Of a stretch of 21,807 bases of DNA, positions 1-8,100 are shown one piece after another. Under the pieces are notes generated by a model. That model was given only the letters and a program-made list of their open reading frames with translations. It did no database searches and was not told the DNA's origin. How positions within the stretch are numbered: position 1 is the stretch's first letter; every line of letters begins with the position of its first letter. Made by a program: the position numbers and the translations under genes. Source of the DNA: Paramacrobiotus richtersi (lineage: Eukaryota; Tardigrada; Eutardigrada; Parachela; Macrobiotidae); NCBI GenBank assembly GCA_034698045.1, contig JAQGAU010001052.1, forward strand, positions 1 to 21,807, read 5' to 3'.

Positions 1-335
1 TAATGATAGGTTTTCGAGATTTATTGCCATGTACCAAGTGACTTTTGGCCCAACTGTTGAAGCATAAACCTCGCTCGTTTCGCTCGCTCGGTCAATTAAT
101 CCCCATAAACGATAATAACACGGAGTAAGTATATAACGCCGGATAATAAGTAACTACCATAGCGATGTTCAAAACCTGGCAAATAAAGGTCTGCAGTTAT
201 GGGTAGTACCCCAGCTTGATATTCATGAAGTTAACAAAATGTACATGGGAAAAAAACTGTACTGATACGTTTTATCGGACGCTCACTGTAAATTACGCAC
301 TCTGCAATCGAAAGTCTGCATTTGAGTGCGGCATA
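1..335. other. Window edge, noncoding; 3' flank of the three-repeat gene
   Basis: No coding sequence was recognised. On the minus strand an AATAAA hexamer lies at 25-20, about 310 nt past the stop of the gene that ends at 336, and could be its polyadenylation signal. A short run near 70-93 repeats CGCTCG three times. Nothing else stands out. Confidence 0.4.
20..25 (-). terminator. Candidate polyadenylation signal AATAAA for the three-repeat gene
   Basis: The exact hexamer reads on the minus strand about 310 nt past the stop at 336. It is the nearest AATAAA downstream that I see. Such hexamers are common by chance in AT-rich DNA. Confidence 0.3.
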
Positions 336-1817
336 TTATCTACGGTCTACCGTACCAACCTCCGCTTGATGTTCGAACTTTCCAGACCACGAGCAGCATC
401 CTGGAGCTCGTAGCATGTTGGGTATAAATAATTTACAGTTAAGCTTTGCTGGTCCACTGCGCAGTGCCGCCTGCATTCCGCCTGAAACAAAGGCTACCCG
501 CAGATACTTGACATAGTAACCTGGCGCCTCCCTTTCTGTATACGAAGCAGCCACTGTGTCCGGCCCAATTGCCGATTTCTGCAGGAGCTCCACAGTTTGG
601 ACATTAACAATCCTGACGTGCGCCGGTTGATCCAAGGCCCAACGATGGGCTTTAGCCCATACTTGCGTAAAATTTTCCAGCAGCGGTCGCCCGGACACAC
701 TCGTCCCTTGCAACAGTTCAGTCGGAATGAAATCGGCAATTCCAACGGATTCGTACGCTGGCGTACCGCTAATGAAGAACACCCGCAGTGCGTATACGTA
801 GCTCTCGATAACACCGTGCTGGGTATGATGGTGGAAATTACTGAGCGCCGGACCAAGTAGTTCACCCCCGGGACCAGATTGCCGCCAGGCGCTGCGATCG
901 GGATTGACTGTCCCGTTGGGCTCGACGTGAACTGCGATGGTTTCGATGGTGAGAACGGTGCCAGCGATGGGGTCGTCAGCGAACTTGCGGTTGGCATTGG
1001 CGATGACCGCGTCCAAGCGATCGGCTCGGATAAAGTGGGATCCGGTGCCGGGGCCCGTAGCGGCAAAGTCCACGCTAGGGACGAGGTTGTAGTATCCGAT
1101 TTGTTGGCTCGCCGGTACACCGTCCGTTCCTAAATAAAAGAAACAGGGCTCGTAATGAGATTACTCATTGGCACTGACAATGTGCATCAGGCTGAAAACT
1201 AGAATTGACAACCCGTTCAATTTTTGTGGTGGTACGTTTGCGAAATTTTTTTGATAACTTTTTCTAAGGATTTCCAGTTACTTGGTGAATACATCTGTAT
1301 AACTGGCACGTTTTTCATACAGCATGCGCATATAATAAAATAAGGTGAAAAAATACAATTAACTTCGTACAGCACAAGTAACTATGGAGTACCGAACTGC
1401 GTGTCCATGTGAATGATTCCATCTACAATACCGTAACAGCAGCATTTTTGACTCACTTGGCTTTATCCATAATCGTAGTCCTCGAACATAATATTCTTCT
1501 CCGTAGCTAATACTAAATACCGATTCCGTCGACGTACGAATGGCTCCGCTGGAGGTGGTATTAAATTTGACAGTCTCGCAAGTGACCAGCTGCAGAGTTT
1601 GGTTTGCACTCAACCATTCATTCGCACGCGCGACAACGGTTGGGAACGGTCCGTACTCCGCCAGCGAAAACACACCACCACCTTTTGTGGTGTCGGGAAG
1701 GAAATCCACAGATACTAGCCCCCCAGTACCAGGTGAGGCTGTCCGGGACTGAATCAAGTTAAAACCATTTCCCCCCGGATACGGCGGTGGAGCATCGTCG
1801 TGTATTTTGTGGCTCAT
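336..1817 (-). CDS. Three-repeat protein of unrecognised family (2 exons, 384 aa)
   Basis: Exon 1 runs 1817-1457 and exon 2 runs 1129-336; the 327-bp intron has a GTGAGT donor and a TTTAG acceptor and is phase 1. The joined frame gives 384 residues. The start is the ATG at 1817, because the reading upstream of it has no ATG. I do not recognise the family. The protein holds three diverged copies of one domain of roughly 90-115 residues, at about 33-120, 131-243 and 249-337. Each copy has a V/I-x-DF opening, an alpha-helix-like stretch with A-N/H-x-W/K, a T/E-T-V/I strand, and a closing strand YYVRGLRLWI, SYVYALRVFF or YYVKYLRVAF. Residues 9-13 carry a PPPY motif (the PPxY type bound by WW domains). 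There is no clear signal peptide or membrane segment, so a cytosolic location is inferred. The C-terminal 45 residues are outside the repeats, and the true 3' end could differ. Confidence 0.75.
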
Positions 1818-2332
1818 CTTTGAATATAAATAACTCTTTATTACCACTAGATGCAACCACGCTACGGGCTATATGATCGCAGAGTAGGATGCCTATCACT
1901 TGAACACTGATTTTACTAATCGACCAAAATCCATTGTATAAGCTTTTTCATATGAGCAGTTTACTAGCCTGGTCATATGTTAAATCGGCAACGGTAATCA
2001 GCAGATGATAATATGCTTTGTATATTTGAATTAAGGACCTTGACGGCATTGATAAATGTGCATGGTAAGTAATTTACGAACTGCATACTTACCCGACGTT
2101 ATACGTGCCGAAATACCTTTCGTACCTCTCGTGTACAATGTAGTCTATCAATCACACAGGGATGAGCGCCACCTATAGCGGCTACAAGCACTACCGTGAC
2201 GTTTTGAGTTTCAGTTTTCGCGTGGTATGTTGGTAGCTGGACATGATTGACATGGTAGCTTAGCTAGAGGTAAAATTTGATGACCGTTTTCGACGATCTT
2301 TGCTCAAACCTTGAGATTCTGCGCAATATATA
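1818..2332. other. Noncoding stretch between the three-repeat gene and the Tc-like element
   Basis: No convincing exon on either strand. It should contain the promoter of the minus-strand three-repeat gene, but I see no clear TATA box at the expected distance from its ATG. An AG sits directly before that ATG, so an upstream untranslated exon is possible. Confidence 0.4.
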
Positions 2333-2359
2333 CAGTATGGCCACGCCATTCGTAGTCAA
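2333..2359 (+). repeat. Left terminal inverted repeat of the Tc-like element
   Basis: 27 bp starting CAGTATGGCCACGCC; pairs with 3417-3443 with a single mismatch (A against G at the fifth base). It is preceded by TATA. Confidence 0.8.
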
Positions 2360-3416
2360 AACCGTTTATTGCGCCATGTTCCACGATCAACAGTTTTGGT
2401 ACCAATATTTCCAAATGATCTAGTGCAACTTTTCATCCTCTATCCAACGCATACAAGGTACCGCAGTTGCCTTTCCTGTGGCTCTGTGGATTCCTGTTTG
2501 AAGTGGTAGGGGTGTCGCGCGTTTTGTCGGTCGTATAAACCCTGTTGCGGGAAGTCACCCGGCACGTTTGTAGGTACTCCGCTGCATTCTTTCGACAGAG
2601 AACGAAGATGTGCTCGTTTTAAGCTAGACCGTCATTCGTTCACTGCGAAAGGCTCGGGAAGCCGAGGCTTTGATTTTCAGTTCCCATAGACTTCTATGTT
2701 AAAACGTGGGTCACGAAAAAGCGCTCCTGCGCCCGGAGGAACACATTTTGGGAAATGTATTGTCGACCAACAAGAAGAGCATGAACCCATATTAAATGAA
2801 ACAGCACTGGTTTGAATCCGTGATGCGCCAACACCAAGTATCACGCTATTGAAATTTGCAGGATAAACTACAACAATCCGCAATGAAAAAAAAGTGCCTT
2901 GAATGTTCAAAGTGCCGTAAATCGGGAAATATTTTTTAGCTGCTGCAACTGTGAACTGGGAACGATTTCTGGGTTCCTTCGGTGCAATTACAACACAAAA
3001 ATTAACCGTCTTTCCTCTTAATGTATTACAGAACAAAGGTCAGAGCAGCCGTTGTCCATCTTACATGGTGCTGTCAGCGCACCCGCCCAGAGCAGCCGGG
3101 CAGTAACCCAACTTGGTTTCGTCTTGCACATCTCGAAGCAGAAATGAAAGCTCTACCGCATGATGGAAACATGGGACACAAATAACAGTCTTGAAATTTT
3201 ACAGAATTATTCCGAAGGAGTTTGGGAAGAGGCTGCCGACAAGTCCGACAGGCTTCCGCTTCGGGTGTTGTTTCATTTAAATTTTATAAAACTCTAACAT
3301 CACATGAAAAAATCAGATGTTATACCATAGAAGGTACTAGAATGAATGGAGGTTTAAACTACATACCCAAAGTTGACACAGGACTTAACGGGACTTAATG
3401 AGACGCACTGAGAAAA

Positions 3417-3443
3417 TTGACTACGAATGGCGTGGCCACACTG
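3417..3443 (-). repeat. Right terminal inverted repeat of the Tc-like element
   Basis: Reverse complement of the left repeat with one mismatch. It is followed directly by TATA. In the outermost seven bases with the flank, TATACAG is shared by both ends. Confidence 0.8.
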
Positions 3444-3897
3444 TATAAGTCCATGCGATCGTTTCAAAACTGCAGTTATGCAGAATAATCACAACCATGG
3501 CTAAAAATTTTTATTTTGTATGGTTACTTCGAGGCGCTTAATAACTTTTATCTGTCAATAGATAGCTCTTCTGTTGTAAAAAATAATAGATTTTATTACA
3601 TACCGAAATATCAACGACAAAATTTTCATTTTCTGCTGCAGATCGCAGCTGGCTTCTACCATGGTCCATGGTAGGTACTGCACAAGATGTTAAACTCTCT
3701 CGGAATTGACTAATTACAGCAACTGACTAATTGGCATGCCACCCATTGCTGGGAGCTAAATTACACCGTGGTCCCTAGTCGTAAATGTCACAGACTGAAA
3801 ACAATAATAATTTACGAGTGTATTAACCCCGTCGATGCCAGCAAACAGCGAGCCAAAATGCCTTTAGTGTTTTCTCACCGGTATGAGTATCGAGAGG
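3444..3897. other. Noncoding 5' region of the defensin-like gene
   Basis: No exon seen. It contains a 19-bp perfect palindrome at 3656-3674 (CTACCATGG, one central base, then its reverse complement). I looked for an obvious kappaB-type decamer that would mark immune control and did not find one. Confidence 0.4.
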
Positions 3898-3903
3898 TAT
3901 ATA
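3898..3903 (+). promoter_or_regulatory. Candidate TATA box of the defensin-like gene
   Basis: TATATA lies 93 nt before the coding ATG at 3996. A start site about 30 nt downstream, near 3928, would make 3996 the first ATG in the transcript. Position and match are reasonable, but there is no independent support. Confidence 0.35.
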
Positions 3904-3995
3904 CAGCGTGATGTTTGAAGAACTTTATCGATTGTCTAGCTTCAGTATCATTTAGCGGCAAATTAAACAACCATTCCTGTATTTTCAGCGGTAAC

Positions 3996-4250
3996 ATGAA
4001 CCGTTTTATGCTATTAGTCGTGCTCGTAGCAGCCATCATCAGTTTCGGGAGCCAGCCCAGCGAAGGCAAATTTTGCAAGTATTACCAAACTGAGTGGGAA
4101 GAAGCGAAGGCAGCACTGAGTAGCGGTGCGTGTGGAGACTTCCGGTGCCCTAAATTGTGCGATAAGAAACTGGGAGGAACAAAAGGCGGTTTCTGTGCTA
4201 AAGATCCACAAGGAACTCAGTCGCGGATTTGCATTTGTCGTAATTGCTGA
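3996..4250 (+). CDS. Secreted eight-cysteine defensin-like (CS-alpha-beta) peptide, 84 aa
   Basis: 84 residues from the ATG at 3996 to TGA at 4248. Residues 1-24 form a signal peptide: MNRF, a hydrophobic core rich in L/V/I/A, then a polar stretch ending SEG. The mature part of about 60 residues has eight cysteines spaced C-18-C-4-C-3-C-11-C-11-C-1-C-2-C. It therefore contains CxxxC, GxC (GFC) and CxC, the signature of cysteine-stabilised alpha-beta peptides. Eight cysteines with a terminal pair resemble drosomycin-like and plant-type defensins. From family knowledge the likely role is an antimicrobial peptide secreted to body fluid or a surface; a toxin-like or inhibitor role with the same fold cannot be excluded. 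The first loop of 18 residues is longer than usual for drosomycin-type peptides. An AG acceptor-like site at 3987-3988 precedes the ATG, so an upstream untranslated exon is possible. Confidence 0.8.
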   Translation: MNRFMLLVVLVAAIISFGSQPSEGKFCKYYQTEWEEAKAALSSGACGDFRCPKLCDKKLGGTKGGFCAKDPQGTQSRICICRNC

Positions 4251-4950
4251 GAAAAGTGGCAAGGTATGGAATAGCTTTGACAGTTTGACAGTACTGCGTA
4301 ACAATATGGAACGAGAATTCTGGGAACAAAATGAATCTAAATGGTACACAAGATTCCATTGCTGGGAATCTTTGCACGCAGTGTATTGATAACATTCTTT
4401 TGCAGGCACATTCTCACAGGCAGTTGTGGATGGGGTGACTGGAGCACTATACAAAGACGTTGCTCTATGCGCAACGAAATATTCCGTAGAGATAAAGAAT
4501 GCCTCTATCCCTTTCTACGCAAATGTGACCATTGATTTAATCAGTAACTAGATTTACAATGATGTGATGTCACTGTGACATGAGGTGGCAATTAAATTCG
4601 ACTGGTTCCGATTTTTCCAGCCAGTGTCCCTATAGCTCCGTACTCCGTAGATACGAGTCGTACGGCTACTCGTCGACTAGCTGTACATGTCATTTAAATA
4701 TTGTCACGATTCACGAGAGCCGTCCGTTTTGATACAAGCTTGCTGATGAAAGACCGGATATTGTAGAGAAATGGATGCGTCAGATCCACCTGATCTAGTA
4801 TTTGCTAACATTTTGCATACAGTTCCCATATATATAGGATAAAAAACGCGGTGTAATGGTGTACTTCTACCACCGGCCGACTGTACACCATATGTACTGA
4901 GCCAACAATATCGAACCTGTTCGAGTTACTGTATGTTTAGTCGCACCCAC

Positions 4951-4956
4951 AATAAA
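4951..4956 (+). terminator. Candidate polyadenylation signal for the defensin-like transcript
   Basis: Exact AATAAA on the plus strand, about 700 nt past the defensin stop. That is a long 3' UTR for an 84-residue peptide, so the assignment is weak. Confidence 0.25.
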
Positions 4957-5071
4957 GAGGGCAAGCAACAATTTTAATTATTTTGTAGAGGGCTATACAG
5001 CAGACCCGTAAAGCCCACATAACTAAATGGTGTCCGCCTTTAAGGATAAAGTAAAGAAATCCTTACTTATA

Positions 5072-5077
5072 TTTATT
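5072..5077 (-). terminator. Polyadenylation signal of the mucin-like gene
   Basis: AATAAA reads on the minus strand 45 nt past the stop codon of the mucin-like gene, a normal position for a short 3' UTR. Confidence 0.6.
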
Positions 5078-5121
5078 TCCTACCGTTGTGCTCAACACAT
5101 TATTCGAAAGAACGCAAAAAT

Positions 5122-8100
5122 CTAACCCTTTCCGTTCATGAGCTGCTGCATTAAAAACCACTGGAGAATCTGCGCTATACTGTTCAATGCTGGTTGCGGT
5201 TTAGTGGGCGCTTTCGTTGTCGCTCGAGTCGGGTAGTGTGTGGTCGGCCGCGTCGGATAGTGAGTTGTCGGCGCAGTCGGATAATGTGTGGTCGGCCGAG
5301 TCGGATAGTGCGTTGTGGTCGGCCGTGTCGGATAGTGTGTGGTTGTCGGCCGAGTCGGCCAGTGTGTCGTTGTCGGCCGAGTCGAGTAGTGCGTTGTTGT
5401 CGGCCGAGTCGAGTAGTGTGTCGTTGGTCTCGTACGGTGGGTAGTCGTAGTCGTCGGTCTTGTACGGCGCGTTCGCCGGGTGGTGGTTGTCGTAGTTGTA
5501 GTGCGCCGTGTCGGTAGAGTCGATGGGGTTGCAGATGGACGTTGCACAGCCGGGTTGGCAGCGGGTGTGGAAGGAGGATTTGTACTAGGTGATTGAGACG
5601 ATGATGTCGATCCGGAAGTTGGAGACTGGGTGGTGGATGAACCGTCGCTGCCGTCGGTACTAGACGCTGTGTCGTCTTCGTTCGGGGGCTCCGTTTCTTC
5701 GGTGGTTTCTGGTGTTTCCGAGTCCGATGGTATAGAAGAGGAAACGGAGGTGTCCTCTTCGCTGCCGGGTGCCTCCGTGGTGACTACTTCTATGGTGCTG
5801 GGAGTAAGTGTAGTTGTTATACCTGATGTCGGAACGGTTGGCGTAGCTACAGTTGTTGCGGCACTAGTTGATGCGCTCGGTGTAACGGAAGATGTGGTAA
5901 CGGTTGGCGGAGTTACACCGGTGGTAACGGTTGGTGTAGTTACAGTTGTAGTTGCACTAGTTGATGCGCTCGGTGTAACGGAAGGCGTGGTAACGGTTGG
6001 CGGAGTTGCAGTTGTGGTAACGGTTGGTGTAGTTACAGTTGTGGTAACGGTTGGTGTAGTTACAGTTGTGGTAACGGTTGGTGTAGTTACACTTGTGGTA
6101 ACGGTTGGTGTAGTTACAGTTGTGGTAACGGTTGGTGTAGTTACAGTTGTAGCGGCACTAGTTGATGCGCTCGGTGTAACGGAAGGTGTGGTAACGGGTG
6201 GCGGAGTTACAGTTGTACTAGCACTAGTTGATGCGCTCGATGGAACGGAAGATTCTGTAGCGGTTGGTACAGTTACAGTTGATGCGGTTGTAACAGCAGT
6301 AGTTGTACCGCTTGATGGTGAAACGGAAGATGTGGTAACGGTTGATGCATCAACAGTCGAACCCGTTGGTGTTTGGCCATCTGTCGTAGCGCTAGTTGTT
6401 GGAGAAGCGCCACCAGACACGGTAGCGGATAATGCCGCCGCAGCTGGTCCTTTCGATGTTGGCTGACTGGATCCGGATAATGTAGTGGTACCTGTGGTAG
6501 GGCTTGACGTTGGAACAATGGTAGTACCGGATAACGGTGTTGGGGTAGTGCTAGACATGGTGGTGGTCGGCTCATCGGCAGTCGAACCCGTAGATCCAGG
6601 CTGACTAACGGATCCGGACGTACCAGTGGCTGACCCAGAAGCAGTACTGCTAGCGCTGGTGCCATCCGCAGTCAAACCAATGTTCGATGAAGTAGTAACG
6701 GCACTGTCGCTTTCGATTGGTGAGCCTCCTGTACCACTAGTAGCATCACTTGGACCGTTGCTGATCATAGTTGCCCATGGATCACTTGTACTTGTAGCAG
6801 GAGAATCGGCAGCACCGGTCGAAGTTGCGCCAGTTGGCGCTGCGGAACTATCTTCACCCGTAACGGAACCAGGTGAACTGGATGTTGACAGATTTTCCCC
6901 TTTTTCCACGGGTTCGCTGGTTTCAGTGGAGCTCCCATCAGAGGGAGTGGTGAATCCTTCTGTAAATGATCCGGAGGTGCTGCCGGTACTCGTGGCATCT
7001 AGACTTTGAACATTTGTTGGTCGAACAGCAGATGTAGTATTAGTAGGTGGTGCATCTGACGATGCACCAGTTGATGCATCCAAGTTATCGGAATTGGCAG
7101 TGGTTTCACCGGAACTTCCGGTTGGAAAAGCCGAAGATTCGGTGTTGGTCGAATCTGTTCCAGCGCTGAAGCCGCCAGATACGGTTGTATCGGTAACGGA
7201 CTGCCACACTGTGACCGGATTGCTCGAATCGCCATTGCCGATCACACCCGGTGACGCAGTGGATGGATTTGTACCGGAGGCTTCAGGAGAAACTCTTTCT
7301 GATGCACCATTGCTTTCCGTACTTTCCGGTTCTGTCGAAAGATCAGGGTTCACTGAATTTGTGGACAATCCTGAAACGGGGGTGCTGGAAAAGGTTTGGT
7401 CAGCACCTGATTCTGAAGTCGAAGCAGTGCTGGGTATGGGGGTAGCGGTTTCCGTCTGGCTTGATGTGAAATCTGTTAACGTTGATGTTACGGGGGAAGC
7501 GACATCCGACTGATCTGTACTCATAGAATTAGTAATAACCGATGAGGCCGACGAAGAAAGTGCGGATTGACTGGAGAGTTCATTAGGTTGATTAGTTGGG
7601 TCAAAATCCAGTATATCAGACCCGTCGGTTGCGGACCGACCGGATGTTGCCAACGGGCCTTCAGTTGTACTGCCGGTAACAGTACCAGCCGTCGTAGGTG
7701 TACCGGTACCTTCGGTATCGGTAGGTGTACCACCGAAAACCGTTGGGTTGGTTTCAGCCGGCATACTCGTTGTTAACCCGTTCTCTGTATTGTCAGTAAT
7801 TGTTGAAGCGCTCACCAAAGACGGTGTGGACACATCTGAATTACCAGTAGTACTTTCAAGTGGCGCGCCAGTTCCGGTTGGAGTTGTCGAGATTTCGGCA
7901 TTACTTGTGCTACCAGTGGCGACAGTTTCTACTGCAGAGACTGTTGTGGATAATTGTCCAACAGTGCTGCCCGAAAACGCCGAGCTGGTTCCAGAAGACA
8001 CGGTAGAAACAACCTCTTCCGACGTGCTAAAGGCAGTAGTTGGAGCGGTGACCTGGGGCACGGTTGATGGTGTTTCATCAGCTGCACTACCGGTAACAAC

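Larger units (their letters stand above)
2333..3443. mobile_element. Short Tc1/mariner-type DNA transposon, probably nonautonomous
   Basis: The element is about 1111 bp. It begins CAGTATGGCC and ends with the reverse complement of CAGTGTGGCC. The terminal inverted repeats match at 26 of 27 positions (2333-2359 against 3443-3417). TATA flanks both ends, consistent with the TA target duplication of Tc1/mariner elements, and the CAGT ends also fit that superfamily. Inside is a 119-codon minus-strand frame (3036-2677) with no motif I can assign to a DDE transposase, so it may be chance or debris. The near-identical ends suggest a fairly recent insertion or strong terminal conservation, while the body lacks a transposase. 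That fits a nonautonomous deletion derivative or MITE-like copy. Confidence 0.75.
4251..5121. other. 3' region of the defensin-like gene with a possible 3'-UTR intron; otherwise noncoding
   Basis: Fifteen nt past the stop is a donor-like AAG/GTATGG (GT at 4266), and near 4404 is a strong acceptor (TTCTTTTGCAG), which would give an intron of about 140 bp in the 3' UTR. The sequence after the acceptor is open in two frames to about 4530-4550. A plus-strand AATAAA is at 4951-4956. From 4560 to 5070 I see nothing convincing on either strand. 5072-5077 is the polyadenylation signal of the mucin gene. Confidence 0.4.

Noticed and set aside
2677-3036. 119-codon minus-strand frame inside the Tc-like element
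   Set aside because: No DDE motif, helix-turn-helix or other recognisable content. It is kept only as part of the element.
3656-3674. 19-bp palindrome with CCATGG arms
   Set aside because: Short, with simple arms; no nearby feature gives it meaning. It is noted only within the intergenic entry.
4014-4454. 146-codon minus-strand frame over the defensin-like gene
   Set aside because: Antisense shadow; the plus strand has a signal peptide and an eight-cysteine pattern.
4829-4838. TATATATAGG resembling a TATA box
   Set aside because: No plus-strand exon follows; the region runs into the 3' end of the mucin gene.
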